The notes beneath the pieces were generated by a model, which saw only the letters and a list, made by a program, of their open reading frames with translations, was not told where the DNA came from and did no database searches. 64,000 bases of DNA from positions 2,127,517-2,191,516 of the forward strand of contig JH720294.1 in assembly GCA_000231825.2 (NCBI GenBank), in the 5' to 3' direction. Made by a program: the position numbers and the translations under genes. This document shows, piece after piece, positions 1 to 13,057 of the stretch (position 1 is its first letter; each line of letters opens with the position of its first letter). The DNA comes from Tetrahymena elliotti 4EA (taxonomy: Eukaryota > Ciliophora > Oligohymenophorea > Hymenostomatida > Tetrahymenidae).

Positions 1-315
1 AGTCCAAAATTAAAATTTATATAGTCTATATAAGAATCAGAAATTTAAAAATATGCTTAAATTATTTAATGTTTTATTTATTTACCATAATATTTCTTTT
101 TTAAAAAAACATTATTTATAAATTATTTCTATCAATTTTATTTTAAACTCTTTTAAATTTTTAATTTATAAACTAATATAAAAACTCTAAATTAAATATG
201 GTAGATGGTATATAAATTTATTTGATATCTAATAATTAATTATTTTTTACTGAGAAAATAAAATTTATTTCTAGCTGAAAAGTTAATTAAAAAGTAAAAC
301 GAACAAAAATAAATT
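1..315. other. AT-rich 5' flank, no gene seen
   Basis: Very AT-rich sequence with no convincing coding frame. It is the upstream flank, and presumably holds the promoter, of the membrane-protein gene that starts at 316. Confidence 0.6.
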
Positions 316-951
316 ATGGAAAACAAAATGTAAGGCAGTATAAAACATAACTAACCATCAACCAATTCTTATTAGCCATTTTAGTAAGTATAAAATGATA
401 GATATATCTCATAAATTAACTCAAATAATAGCTTAGTAGTAAATTAGTAGCCTTATGGAGTTAATTTAAACTAAAATCAAAGCTAAGCTTAGCCTACAGA
501 TTTTTATTAACAATTTTTGAAATGCTGCTTTGGAACTTGTGGTTTAGTTTGTTTTTTCATAATATACAACTGCTTTTCCTTAGTTTTTGGTTTACTTTTC
601 TTCTTTTTCTAAAGAGATCCTGAAAAGTATAATAATTGTAGCAATGATAAGCTTAGAGAATGGAGTTTCGTTGCAAGCATTACTCTATTTGTTAATATCT
701 TTGCTTCTACGATAAGAAGATTAGAATAAAATTTCTTTAATTCTTAATAACTATCAGGTTGCATTGATTTTAGTTTAACGATTGCTTTTTTAGTTACCGT
801 AATCGGTTTAACTGTGAATATTACTAGTGATTGTGGCTAACTCTACTTATTAGCCTCCATTTTCTGTGGGTTCTTCTATTTTGTCATAGGAATATTGTTA
901 TTTGGTTTCTGTGTAATATTCATAATCAAATCATATAGTAGAACTAGATGA
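316..951 (+). CDS. Small four-helix membrane protein, function unknown
   Basis: Single-exon gene of 211 residues when TAA/TAG are read as Gln. The start is the first ATG of the open frame (MENKMQGSIK) and the stop is TGA. Residues 1-65 form a soluble Gln/Asn-rich tail with many TAA/TAG codons. Then come four hydrophobic stretches: about 68-95 (starting CCFGTCGLVCFF), 118-135, 152-172 and 180-205 (ending FCVIFIIKSYSRTR). Small ciliate proteins with a polar N-terminal tail and four helices are common, but I do not recognise a family. The Cys-rich start of the first helix (KCCFGTCG) could be palmitoylated; this is inference. Composition changes sharply at both ends of the frame, which supports it as a real gene. 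No intron is needed. Confidence 0.85.
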
Positions 952-1256
952 ATTTTAAGATATTTTTTGTTGTATCTATCTCTTTTATTTAGCTATTGTA
1001 GACAAAAAATAATAAATTTTAAAAATTACTTTAAATTAATTATTTTTTTTATTTTCATTAAATAGTATTAGGCTTAAATTTTATTTATTCATTTAAAAAT
1101 AAATTGAAAATATTTTCTTTAATAAATAAAAATATATATTAAGCAATAAAATAAATTATTTTTTAAAATGCTCATTTATTACCATCAATTACAGGATTAA
1201 ATCAAAAATTAATTTATAATTTCTTACTAACATGAAAATAATGGTGATCCTTGCAG
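952..1256. other. AT-rich spacer
   Basis: Poly-A and poly-T rich spacer between the membrane-protein gene and the doubtful coding block at 1257. No RNA gene or repeat is visible. Confidence 0.55.
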
Positions 1257-1604
1257 ATATTGAGAGATATGATTGTTATTTTATGTTAAATTTATGAGTT
1301 GGGTATTAATTATATTGGGAAAAAATTCTTCTTTCATTCCACCGTTTCAGTTAAAATTAGTTCAACAAAAGACATCCAAATAAATTCTCCATGGAGACTA
1401 GATACTAATCTGATTGAATCATTATGGGTAAAAATGTAAAAGGAGTTTAAAAAAGTAATTTTAATAAAAACATTAAAAAAAGAGGAAAATGAATTAATAT
1501 TGATAAGAAGTTTGTCAAAAATAGAATAAAAAAATATTAATAAGTTTAAAGAACATGTAATAAATAATTTACCAAACATAATTTAAAGTAATGAAGATAT
1601 TTGA
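1257..1604 (+). pseudogene. Possible gene fragment or orphan last exon
   Basis: An open frame of about 115 residues begins right after a CAG that could be a 3' splice site (branch-like TACTAAC about 30 nt upstream) and ends in TGA at 1602. The translation starts ILRDMIVILCQIYELG and later contains SPWRLDTNLIESLWVKM; it is charged and richer in G/C than its surroundings. I found no upstream exon with an ATG and no matching donor. It may be a gene remnant, a terminal exon of an unmodelled gene or chance: TGA is the only stop, so long frames arise by chance easily. The opposite strand is also open here, which weakens the call. Confidence 0.3.
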
Positions 1605-2517
1605 TGTTGATATTTATTAGCACATTAAATAAATAATTTATTAAATATCTTTATTTTCAGTTCCTTATTTTTATTTTTTAAAATAGTTAAGAATTTTCTT
1701 TGTTAGTTTTTTTACTTTAGTATTAAGGCTTTCCTAAATTAGATATCCCATAAAGAGTAAGTTTTTATTTGAAACCAAATTTTCTTTAATTAATCAAAGA
1801 AGATTTCTTCTAATTTACAAAATATCTTGGCCTCTAATTTTAATACTAATATTCAATTGAATCTTAAAATTTATTTACTTTTCACTCACTTTACAGGAGA
1901 AAAGAAAACTAGAATATCTTTGAGTTACTAAATTAATAGAAGTAAGTAAGGTATTTATTTTTATTATTTAAGTAAAAATTGATTGAAAAACTTCATTAAA
2001 AAGTTTTCCTTCATACCCTTAAATTTAAAATTTTGATTTTAGTTTTTTCTTAAAATTTTTAAACTTAATTTTGAAATGTTTTTTAAAAAAACAAACCTAG
2101 ATTTTCTTTAATAAAAGAAGAATAGATTAAATAATTTATTTAATTTGAAAGGAAAGAAATTTTAACTCTCAATACCATATTCTTTAAATAAAAAAAATTT
2201 GTAAAGACTATTGTGAAAATTAGAAAATCTGTTCAATAAATAGTTAAAATATTATTAAATTTTTAAATAAAAAACTAACTTCATAATTTTGTACATTTTT
2301 AAATTAAGTTTTAAATGTAACACGTTTTTGTTACTAAATAACTATAAAAAATGATGGGAAGATAAATAGATAGATAGTTTGATTTTTACTTTTTCTGAAG
2401 AACAATTAAGAAAACAATTCTAGAGTAATAAGAAAAAAGTTTAATTAATTTGTTTTTAAGAAAATTTAACTTAATTAAGAGACAAAAAAATAGCTCACAA
2501 AAAAGTAAAAAAGTGTA
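1605..2517. other. AT-rich spacer
   Basis: About 0.9 kb of AT-rich sequence with homopolymer runs and a short GATA stretch near 2365. No gene or RNA is seen. It should hold the promoter of the cysteine-rich protein gene. Confidence 0.6.
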
Positions 2518-5500
2518 ATGAAGATACTCTTTATTTTAATCTTCTTATCAGATATTTTAAAAATATATTAATGCTTCTAATGTTTTGAATAATTACCAGA
2601 AAATACCTACTGCGATGAAACCTTTGAATGCTAATACTGCCAAAATACTCTTTGCTAAACTTGTGAGACAGATTTACTAAAATGTATTACTTGCAAAAAT
2701 AATTACTACTTTTTTTACGATAATTGTTATGAATATAAACCAAATGGAACTTTTTGTGATCAAAACAGTAAAATATGTGAAAAATGCTCATAGGATTAAT
2801 GTGAAGTGTGTGATGAAAGTAAGGATATCTGCACAAAATGCTTTTAAAATCTTGAAAATAAGTTTAACTATTAAAATAAATGTTTGAAAGACAAGCCACC
2901 AAACACTAAATGTGATGAAAACAATATATGTTCAGATCTTAGTTGCTAAGATATAACTTAAAATTGCATAAAATGTGACGAAAATACAAATTTATGTACT
3001 GAATGTCTACCAGGATATTATCTTTTAAATATTGAAACCCCAAAATGTGTATAAAAATTCGATGTGCCTTCAAATTTCTTTTGCGATGATAGTTTAGGCT
3101 TATGCTATTAATGTTCTGATGAATGCAGTACTTGCTAGGATTAAAAAGATAAATGCTTAAGTTGTAAAGATTCCTACTATTTTTTCTATGATAATAAATG
3201 CTCTTTAACATAACCAATTGGAACTTTTTGTTTAAACTTAAAATGCTAAAAATGTAAGGATGATAAATGTAAATTTTGTGATAGCTCTTTAAATAATTGT
3301 GAAATTTGTCTTGATAAAAACTATTTATATTAATCTTAATGCTTTGATTAGAAACCTAAAGGAGTGTTTTGTGATAATAACAATAAGTGCAAGAGTTGTT
3401 CTGATGAATGCGACTTTTGCTAGGATTTTAAAGACAAATGCTTAAGCTGTAAATATTCTAGTCATTTTTTCTTTGATAATAAATGCTCTTTAACATAACC
3501 TAATGGAACTTTTTGCATAAATTAGTAATGTTAAAAATGTAATGATGACAAATGTAAATTATGTGATAGTTCTTTAAATGTTTGCGAAGTCTGTAATGAT
3601 AATTATTTTTTATTTGAGTCTTAGTGTTTTGATTAGAAACCAAAAGGAGCTTTTTGTGATGATAATTCAAAAAAATGTTTTAAATGTTCTGATGAATGTG
3701 GTACTTGCTAGGATTTTAAAGATAAATGTCTAAGTTGTAAAGATTCTAGTTATTTTTTATTCAATAATAAATGCTATTCAACATAACCAATTGGAACTTT
3801 TTGCATAAATTAATAATGTTAAAAATGTAATAATGATAAATGCAAATTTTGTGATAGTTCTTTAAGTAATTGTGAAATTTGCCTTGATGATAAATATTTA
3901 TTTGAATCTTAATGTTTGGATTAGAAACCAAATGGAGCTTTTTGTGATGATAGTTCAAAAGTATGTTATAAATGTTCAGATGAATGCAGTTCATGCTAAG
4001 ATTTTAAAGATAAATGCTTAAGTTGTAAAGATTCTAATTATTTTTTCTTTGATAAAAAATGCTCTTTAACTTAACCTACTGGTACTTTTTGCGCAAATCA
4101 ACTATGTTAAAAATGTAGTGATGATAAATGTAAATTTTGTGATAGTTCTTTAAGTGCTTGTGAAGTTTGTAATGATAATTATTTTTTATATCAAACTTAA
4201 TGTTTTGTTTAGAAACCAAATGGAGTGTTTTGTGATGATAAAAACAGGTGTGAGAAATGTTCTGATGAATGCGATTCTTGCTAGGATTTTAAAGAAAAAT
4301 GCTTAAGTTGTAAAAATTCTAGTTATTTTTTATTTGATAATAAATGTTCTTCAACCTAACCTAATGGAACTTTTTGTATAAATTAGTAATGCTAAAAATG
4401 TAATGTTAATAAATGTAAATTTTGTGATAGTTCTCTAAGTAATTGTGAAATTTGTCTTGATAATAATTATTTGTTTGAATCATAATGCTTTGATTCAAAA
4501 CCAAAAGGAACTTTTTGTGATGAAAGTTCAAAAAAATGCTTTAAATGTTCTGATAAATGTGATTCTTGCTAGGATTATAAAGATAAATGCCTCAGCTGTA
4601 AAGGATCTAATTATTTTTTATTTGATAATAAATGTTCTTTAACCTAACCTAATGGAACTTTTTGTGTAAATTAAAAATGCCAAAAGTGCGTTAATAATAA
4701 ATGTAAATTTTGTGATAGTTCATTAAGTAATTGTGAAGTTTGTAATGATAATAATTACTTATTTGAATCTTAATGTTATGATTACAAACCAAAAGGAGTT
4801 TTTTGTGATGAAAAAAATAGGTGTGAGAGATGTTTAAATTCACAATGCTATGATTGTAGTGAAAATAAGAATTCTTGTATTTCATGTGATCAAAATAGCA
4901 ATTATAAGTATTTTTATTATCATTAATGCTTGGATTCAATACCACAAAACACTCTTTGTAATGCCTAAAATATATGCCGAAATACTTCTTGTCCTTCATA
5001 ATGTGAGATTTGTGATCAATATAATTCTTGTTAGTAATGTAAAGCAAGTTTTTATTTACTAATTAAGGAAACAGGAGCTCCAGAGTGTATAGATTAAAGT
5101 GGTATTCCACCAAATTTCTTTTGTGATGGAAAAAGAATTTGTAAATAATGTTCTCAGTAATGCAATACTTGTATTGAAGATTAAGATAAATGTACAAGTT
5201 GCAATAATAACTATTTCCTTTATAATAACTAATGTTTTAAAGACCATCCAAATGGTACAGGATGTAATCATAATAGGCATTGTTTAAAGTGTTAAATCAG
5301 TAATTGTAAAAAATGTCTTAGTACTTTAGATGTCTGTGAAACATATGAATCAGGCTGCGAAAATAATTAGGATAATTGTTTTGAATGCTTAGAAGATTAA
5401 TACTTTTATGAAAATAAATGTCATGATAAAAAACCTAAAAATGTATATTGTCACAAATAAGATAAACTATAAGTTTGCTAAATCTGTCATTAAACGTGCT

Positions 5501-7108
5501 ATAAATGCTTTGGTCCATCTGAAAAATAATGTGAAAGTTGTTATCCAAATTCTGTTTTAAGTAAAAATCAATGTATCAAGGTAGCTCTTGATTTTAACTC
5601 AACAATTAGTTTTGAATAAGTCCTTTAAATAGAAAAATAAATTGAAATTACTTCTTTAGCAACATCTACAACCTCAATGATTCTTTCAGTTTCATCAAAT
5701 ATGGTTTTGAGATCTAGCTTTGGATTAGTTATTTCAGGAATGGCCTCTTAGAAGATTACTTACATGATACTTGTGAATACAAGCCTACCTCCTGCAGTAT
5801 TTACTTTACTCAAATCGATTTAAGGTAAAAAATTGAGAATTCATTTTAAATAATTAGTTATTTTGATAAGTTTTCTTTATTTTAAAAATTAATTGCTAAA
5901 TTATTAAAAACTTTAGTAAATTTTATTTGAAATAATTTTGCCTTAATTAGTGATTGAAATTAAATTTTTTATTTTTGTAAATTAATTAAACAGATTAACT
6001 ACCATAATAATAAATGAGCTTCATGAATGTAATTACAAAAATATTTGATTTGAGTAGTGATGAAATTCATAATTATTTAGATATTAGATTTGAATCTATT
6101 TAACTATGCTATAATATACTAAATAATTGTGGTTAAGGAATCTTTATTTTTACAATATGCTCCTTTTTATTTTTACTGTCTTTCTTTGTGCTAGAAAAGT
6201 TATCAATAAAATCAATAAGTAACATTTACTTAACAATTTACTCAAAGCTTATCTGTGGATTGATTATTTAGTATTTCCAAATTTGTCTTTCAATATTTGT
6301 AGTTGGAGTTAACAGTTAAATTCTTGAGTATATAAATGAAAAAGACCATGAATTATCAGGAGTAAAAATAGTAACTGTTATTTTGCTAATTATAAAAATC
6401 TTTTTCATTTTCTATCTTTTATACAAATATTTGAATTATGGTAAGATGTAAAAAGGATTATAAAACTTCTATGAAATAACAAGAGAAAAAATACTTAATG
6501 AAACTATATTTGAGTCTAAAATAAGAAGAAATTTTATTTTAATTTATCTTTTGAGTGAATCAGTTATCATTCCTACTATTTTCATTTAATTTTACTTTAA
6601 TCCTATATCGACTTCTATTTTAGCTATTGCTTTCTAGTTAATATTCCTTGCTATCATTTTAAAATTGAGACCATTCCATTCCAAATTAACTAATGGGTAC
6701 TTTATAGTTTCGTTTATTTTATGGGTAAGCTTATATTTAATTTATCTATTTTTAAATATATATTCATCTAAATCTGATGCTAATGAATTTGCTCTATGTT
6801 TAGATAAGTTAACTTGGATATTCTATTATGTGATATTAATTATTTTGCTCTCTAATCCTGTGTATATGGTCTTAACTATTCTTAATAAGTTAGTAGATTT
6901 TATATCTTAAAAAATTGCAGAAAGGAAGAAAAATTAATAATTAAACGAAATGTAATAATCAATCCAACTTTAAAATAATTTAAATTCTATTTAATATATG
7001 GACTATACATCAAGAGTTATTTAAATTAATGATATTTCTTCAAGGGAAATGTTTTAATCTAATAGTGAGAATAATAGAAAAAATAGAAGATTCAAAAAAT
7101 TTTAATGA
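2518..7108 (+). CDS. Large cysteine-rich receptor-like protein with seven membrane helices
   Basis: Model join(2518..5824, 5994..7108), 1,473 residues; one phase-1 intron of 169 nt. Residues 1-18 (MKILFILIFLSDILKIYQ) look like a signal peptide. Residues 19 to about 1020 are a cysteine-rich ectodomain of CxxC/CxxxC modules resembling growth-factor-receptor/furin-type repeats. The centre has seven near-identical repeat starts 285-288 nt apart (listed separately). After the intron come about seven hydrophobic helices between residues 1150 and 1395, then a cytoplasmic tail. Such Cys-rich ectodomain plus multi-helix proteins form large families in Tetrahymena; the ligand or function is unknown. 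The frame stays open across 3.3 kb of exon 1, which is strong evidence. The intron is supported by phase agreement (G|AT gives Asp). Confidence 0.9.
3112..4833 (+). repeat. Tandem 285-288-nt coding repeat
   Basis: The motif TGTTCTGATGAATGC or a close variant starts units at 3112, 3397, 3685, 3973, 4258, 4546 and, more diverged, 4831, giving six complete units of 95-96 codons. Each encodes a cassette running CSDEC..CQDFKDKCLSC...CQKC..DKCKFCDSSL...C. Unit lengths differ by whole codons, so the array keeps frame. The high nucleotide identity points to recent unequal exchange or gene conversion. Confidence 0.9.
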
Positions 7109-7995
7109 ATTATTATAAAATAAAAACACTCCAATCTAATAAAACAAAATAAAAATATTTACATATTATTAGTTTAGTTATTTGTTTTAGTTTTAAAACT
7201 TTTATTTAATTAACTAATTGTATATTTTGATAATATTCAAATCAATTTGCGAAAGAAAATAATATTTTGATGGGAATTTTCAATATTTTAATTTAATTGT
7301 GAAAATTTAAAAATTTTTAAAATTGTATAAGAAAAAAAATTTTAATTTTAATTTTAAAACTGAATTTATTTTATCCCCCTCAAATATACATTTTTTTTTC
7401 AGAAGAGATTAAGAATGATTAATTAAATTTTCCAATATTCTATTAAAACCAAAAATTTATTGAATTAAAAATTATTAAATAGCTAATAAATATTATAAAA
7501 TAGCAATTTATTTCTTTTTTATAATAGTTTAGTAAAAATATGAATGAAGTAACATTTTAAAAATTATATGAAAATAAACAACTTAATTCGGTTTAAAAGG
7601 TATTATTCAAAGATTAAATTTGTTAGTTATCTAGAATTCTAAAAAAATCCCACCAAAATATCTTTCAATTAACTTAATTATTTTTTAGTATTTTTTAAAA
7701 GCAAAATAAAGGTATTATAAATTTTATGCAGTGTCATTAATTTACAAAGATAAATTATATTTAATTTAAGTAAATAAAATGATAAGAATATTTAATTTTT
7801 TATAATAAAAAGTTAAAATGGATATTTTTTATGTGTCTATTTTATTTCATTTGTTTAGGAAACAAAAATAAATCAACACAAAAAGTAAATCAAATATTAT
7901 TGTTGCTTTTAAATGTGTTTTGTTATTTTCAGAAAAAAGTAAAAATTAGATAAAGAAAAAAATTTCTAATTAACAAAAAAATAAAGAATAGAAAA
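7109..7995. other. AT-rich spacer
   Basis: About 0.9 kb with poly-T and poly-A runs and a CCCCC run near 7375. No coding frame of gene-like composition is visible. Confidence 0.6.
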
Positions 7996-9204
7996 ATGAT
8001 TAAAAGTAATATGCTTTGTATTTGTCTTGCTTTAGTTCTTTCTGGAACTTTTGCATTGTAAATTGCTGGACAATAATAATGCATTGCTTTACCTTCTTAA
8101 TCTTTAAAGGGTTAAGCCTGCTTCCCTCAATTTCCTCATACTGAATTGGGTCATGCTTATTAGAAGAATTTCAACTCAAGTGTTGCAAATAATACTGATT
8201 TCTAAAACTTAGATTAATTTGCTTTGACTTATTTTACTGATGAAAAGTGTATTTACTTTTAAGATTTTTCAGTTTCAGTGTTTTCTAATAATACACAAAT
8301 TTCTTAAATCTTGTTTGAAAACTTTACAAGCGCTTTCCAAAATAAAACAGTAAATATTGACAAGTACTCTGTTTCAAGTGATAATCTTGAGCTTAATTAT
8401 TAATTTTCATCTGACTACTTTATCTGCAAAGCTAGCAGAGTTGTTCTTCCAAAATTATTTGAGTAGAAGGGTGAATCTTATAATATGTGTCTTTTTAATT
8501 AAGTAAAATACCTAAATAGCTCAACTGATTGTAATTTAGCTTAAGTTTTTCACTATAGTGCTGACCAATTATTTGGTTTCTTCAATACATCATCATTTTA
8601 AGAATTTATCTTTGACCATTCCATTCATGTTATTAGTAATTTGAAAGACATTGATGCGGATTTTGCACCTTTTGGAAGCAAATAATGGTATTTCACTTTC
8701 AACTTTATGTTTTAAATGACTTTAGATGTCTAAGAATATGATTCATTAAACTAAACATTGAAATACTTCAATACAGCAGTACCTAGAGCTTAGTTAAATA
8801 GAAACGTAAGTAGACCTTGGTTTGTTGGAATTGCTTCATACTCTCCTTATCAACTTGATTTAAATAGTGGAATTGTTTTGAATGAAGAATTATATGGAGC
8901 TTTATATGACAACTTAAGAAATAATTAATTTGATATCCTGATTAGCTCTCACCCAGAACTTTAGCAAGCATAAGTATTCATCAGCAAAGACTATAGAAAC
9001 TTCTAAGAAGTTAAAGACATTAGAAATTTAACATCAATTAAATAATTCGAAGGATTTGTTTTAGTTTATCTTCCTAATAAATTAGAAACTCCAGCTTTGC
9101 TTAACACCTCTTATGAATCTTTAAAAGTTAGTTTAGATAACAAAGAAATAATCAATATTTCAGCCTCTAATTAATTTGCTGAAATTAAGTAATAAGATTT
9201 GTGA
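7996..9204 (+). CDS. Secreted glycoprotein-like protein, family not recognised
   Basis: Single-exon frame of 402 residues. Residues 1-20 (MIKSNMLCICLALVLSGTFA) are a clear signal peptide. The mature part has around ten N-x-S/T sequons (NSS, NNT, NFT, NKT, NTS, NQT, NVS, NLT, NIS among them), a few cysteines and no internal membrane helix, so a secreted or lumenal protein is likely. I do not recognise a catalytic motif. The TGA at 9202 is followed by 28 further sense codons of coding-like composition in the same frame (see findings), so the C-terminus may extend. The gene is isolated: 0.9 kb of non-coding DNA upstream and 1.5 kb downstream. Confidence 0.85.
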
Positions 9205-9639
9205 AAAGAGGGGAATAGTACAAGCTCCACTGGAGATAAATTATCTTTTTTGATCATCTATGGAGTGACTGACACTTATAATAAGTATTGATGAGGAAAA
9301 TTAATTAAAGATTGATAATAAAAAAAGATTGAATTTATGTTTACATATTAACTTCTCCCAATAATATTTTTGATTTGACTAAATAAATAAGCAATGTTTG
9401 TGGTATTTTTGATGCAGTATTATTTTTATTCAAACAAAAATTCTTACATAAAGTTAAAAAACATTAATCAAAAACAAGCATTTATTATTCACATGAAATT
9501 GAATGAACATCATGCACAGTTTCTCAAAAACAAAAGTGAGACAATCATAAATCTAAACATGTCTGATTGATGAAAGCATCACAAAATATATTTTTCATTA
9601 AACAGATTAAATATTTTTGATTCCAATTATTTATTAGAA

Positions 9640-10450
9640 AAATATTTAAATCCAAATCATATTTTTAATTGAATTAAAATAAGGCATTAAATTGAAAAAT
9701 ATTATTTTGATGTTCTTTAATCATTATCCTTTTTTTTAAAAACATTGTCTTTAAATCTAAAAAATACTTTCAAATTTAATAAAAACATTAAATTTTATCT
9801 CATAAATCACCATTAAGTTTTTCTTCTTTAAATTTGGATTGGGTCTTTACTTAATAATGTATAAAATAAACTATATTTCTTTGGTTTTAAGATATTTAAT
9901 ACAAATTAATTTTTGATAATTATAAATTAAAAGTTATTTGTATGCTTGTTTATCTTCTTTAAAAATACACTCTAAATTGGTATGAAATAGCTTTTGCTTC
10001 TATTCTGCTTGTGTCTGAATTTGAATTGTGTAATTTAAGAATATTTCCTAAATATTTCTTATTTATTAAAATAATATTAGATTTTTAATCCAAATAATAC
10101 TTTCAAATGTTTTAAAATAATAGCATTAAATTGAAAAATTTTATTTTGACATTTTTTTATAATTATCCTGTTTTTATCTTCCATAAATGACCAGGAAATT
10201 TTTCTTCATTATATTAAATTTGGATTGGCTCTTTACTTTTCAGTAAAAAAAAAATGTATAAAAATAAATTAATAATTCAATTCAATTTCTTTTATTTTTA
10301 TTAATATAAATTAATAATTCAATTCAATTTCTTTTATTTTTATTAATATAAATTAATTTTTGATAATCAAAATTTTAAAAGTTATTCACATATCTTTTTT
10401 AAAAATTTATTCGAAATTGGTATGAAATAGTATTTTTGTTTCTTTTCTAC
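9640..10450. repeat. Diverged direct duplication, offset about 440 bp
   Basis: Segments near 9640-10010 and 10080-10450 match in order: GCATTAAATTGAAAAAT at 9684 and 10123, then AAATTTGGATTGG, AATTAATTTTTGATAAT and AAATTGGTATGAAATAG at 9974 and 10414. The shared order and constant 439-440-bp offset indicate an old tandem duplication of non-coding DNA beside the duplicated MFS genes. Confidence 0.75.
10266..10349. repeat. Perfect 42-bp tandem duplication
   Basis: Two consecutive copies of a 42-bp unit beginning AAATTAATAATTCAATTCAA, at 10266 and 10308, followed by the start of a third. It lies inside the second copy of the larger duplication and accounts for part of the length difference between the two copies. 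Confidence 0.9.
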
Positions 10451-10752
10451 TTGAATTTTATTATTAGAAATGTTCCTAAGTATTAATATTTTAGTCATTT
10501 TTACTAAGAAGATTTAAAATAATTGCTTAAAATATGATTTCTTTGAAACTCTAAAAATAGAATATTCAACTTGAAAAAGAAATATCCATTGATCTTTTTA
10601 GATAATTTTTAAGAAATGTATTAATAAGGTTATCTAAGCATTTTAATAGTAATCATGCTTTAAAAACCCAAATTATACTTATTAACTTGCCAAAAAATAT
10701 CAAAATCTCTTTCTTGACCAGAAAATAATATAATCAAAATTATCATAAATTC

Positions 10753-12096
10753 ATGTAGCAAAAGCAGTTTAAATCCTTTATAAGACTTTTGGCGATTGTT
10801 TAGAATGCCAGCTGGGGAGGGTTTATAATTGGCTACACATCATCAGAGCTAGCTTTTTCATCTAAAAATATAATTGCTAGTTTAAACAATAGTTAGAATG
10901 AGAATCTGTTTAATTTATTATTTCTGATTATTATGCCTATTGGAGGAATAGTTGGGACAATAGTTTATTATTACATTTCATAATTGACTTCAAGAAAGAA
11001 TATTCTTATTATTTCAGATATCATTAATATTTTGGCTATTTTTATTGGCTATAATTAAATATACACATTCATGCTTTTGCGATTTTTTGAGGGAATCAGT
11101 AATGCTTTAAATTTTTGTGGAGTACTCCTTTATATAAGAGAAATTATGCCTGATCATTAAGCAGACAAAGGAGTTTTGATATTCTAAATTAATTTAAATA
11201 TTGGTATTATTATGGCTAATGTCCTTTGTTTACCCCTTTAACCACCAAGTTCAGATTAAACTTAAGACTAAGATCCTAATTATTATTGGAGAGTTATTTT
11301 TGTATTTCCTCTATTAATTTGCTTCTTAAGAATGATTTGCTTAATATTTGTGTATGATTTTGAGACACCTTATTATTACTATTCAATGAATCAAGAAAAA
11401 AAAATGAAAGCCCTAATTAATTTAATTTATGAACAAAAATACATTGATGATGTAAAAAACTAATTAGAACAGATAGGATAAGAAGAGGAAACTAACAGTC
11501 CCACTTACAACTTTAGAAAATATTTTTCTTGTGGTGCTCTAACTCTCTAACAAATGACTGGAATAAATGTATCCATATATTCATCTTAAGTATTGGCTGA
11601 TATTTTTGAAAATGAAGATTAAATAAGAATGATTACTTTATTTTGCAATATAATTCTTTTGATTTCTGCTATATCGAGCTATATGCTAGAGTAAAAAATA
11701 AATAAAAAAACTAAATTTATAGGCTTTAACTTTTTATTATTATTTATCATTAAAACGGTTGATATATTTCAACGTGAAAAGAATCCAATTATCTCATTAA
11801 TATCATTTTTCTTGTTCAACTTGATATTTAATTTCAATATTGGCCCATCAATTCTAAGTATTAGTAGTGATTTGAATAAAGAAAAAGGAATTGCTATTTC
11901 TTATATATTTTACTGGGTATTTAATCTAGTATCAGTCATTATTGGATCTATAAAGCCCTACATAATAGGTTAAATTGTCTTTACTGTTATTTGCTTTTTA
12001 GGATTCTTACTACTCTACTTCAAAGGAATAGAAACAAAAGCAGTTCCCTACCATATTATTTAATCATAGGATTTCTTAAAGTAAAAAGCTAATTGA
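10753..12096 (+). CDS. Sugar-transporter-type MFS protein, copy 1
   Basis: Single-exon gene of 447 residues with about twelve hydrophobic segments. It starts MQQKQFKSFIRLLAIVQNAS. The stretch LLRFFEGISNALNFCGVLLY followed by IREIMP matches the sugar-transporter signature between helices 4 and 5 (consensus R-x-x-x-G-x(2)-x-G-L...Y-x-x-E). A cytoplasmic loop of about 60 residues follows helix 6, and QQMTGINVSIYSS near the start of the second half resembles the QQ(L/M)TGIN motif of helix 7 in sugar porters. It is predicted to move a sugar or similar solute across a membrane; substrate unknown. The next gene on the same strand is a clear paralogue in the same order, so this is a tandem duplication. 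Confidence 0.9.
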
Positions 12097-13057
12097 ATAA
12101 AAATCAAATTAAATTAAATTAATTTTATTCAATCTAATCAAAATGTTTATCTCAAAAAATAAATTTAAAAAATATTCAAATATTTCAAATTATATCAAAA
12201 ATTTAACAAAAACTCTATAAAAATCATATCAATATTTGTAATAAATATATCAATCATTTTGTAAATTAGTGTTTGAAATCTTTTTTTTTTTTTTCAAGTT
12301 TAGATTTTTTAATCCACTAAAAAAATCTGCATTTTATTATTTCCAGAAACAAATAATCAAAATAAAATAGAATAATCCTAAATTTTTAATATTGTTTATG
12401 AGATTAAGGTAAAGTCAATCCAAGTTTCATCTTTTTAATTGTTTGATTTAAAATCTATTTTCTTTATCAATTGTTTTTGTTTTCTAAGGAGACAAATATT
12501 ATTTAAATATCAAAACAATTTTTTAAATTAAAATCTATCTAAAATATATATTAAAATAAATCACTTAGTCATTTATAATTTACCTAAAGGCAAGTATCAA
12601 ACTAAGCTATTCATACTACATTTGAAAAGGATTAAATAAGTTAAAAATTCTTAAAACAATTAATTTAAGAGAGAAACAGTGATAATTTTAGTTTGTATTT
12701 TATTTTGTGGTTGATATATAAATTAATATATTTGCTAAATTATTAAATTTTTAAGTGCATTTACGTTAATAATTTATAACATATGAAATGGATGTAAATA
12801 TATTATCACACTAGAGTTATTACGAATTACTTTTCAATGATTGATAAACAGTTTAAGTTTTTAAATAAAATTTTTTATGCCTACTTAATAGTTCAATTGA
12901 TAATATTTTACAAATTTGAAAATATTTATTTAAATGTAAGAAAAAACGTAAGAAATTAGTAAATTGTATATAGGAGTAATTTATAAATATATTTAATTTG
13001 CAGTTTATTACTTGCTTTTAGTATTTATTGATATTAGTTTATATTAAATTTTTTATC
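12097..13057. other. Spacer between the two MFS genes
   Basis: About 0.96 kb of AT-rich DNA with a poly-T run near 12285. No gene, RNA or extended copy of the upstream duplicated block is recognised. Confidence 0.6.

Larger units (their letters stand above)
9205..10752. other. Spacer containing a duplicated block
   Basis: Begins with an 84-nt G/C-richer stretch in frame with the preceding gene. It then becomes AT-rich and contains two diverged copies of a block of about 370 bp and a 42-bp tandem duplication, both listed separately. The last few hundred bases should be the promoter of the first MFS transporter. Confidence 0.65.

Noticed and set aside
1334..1579. Minus-strand open frame rich in Phe, Ile and Leu
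   Set aside because: It is the complement of a more charged plus-strand frame and looks like an antisense shadow.
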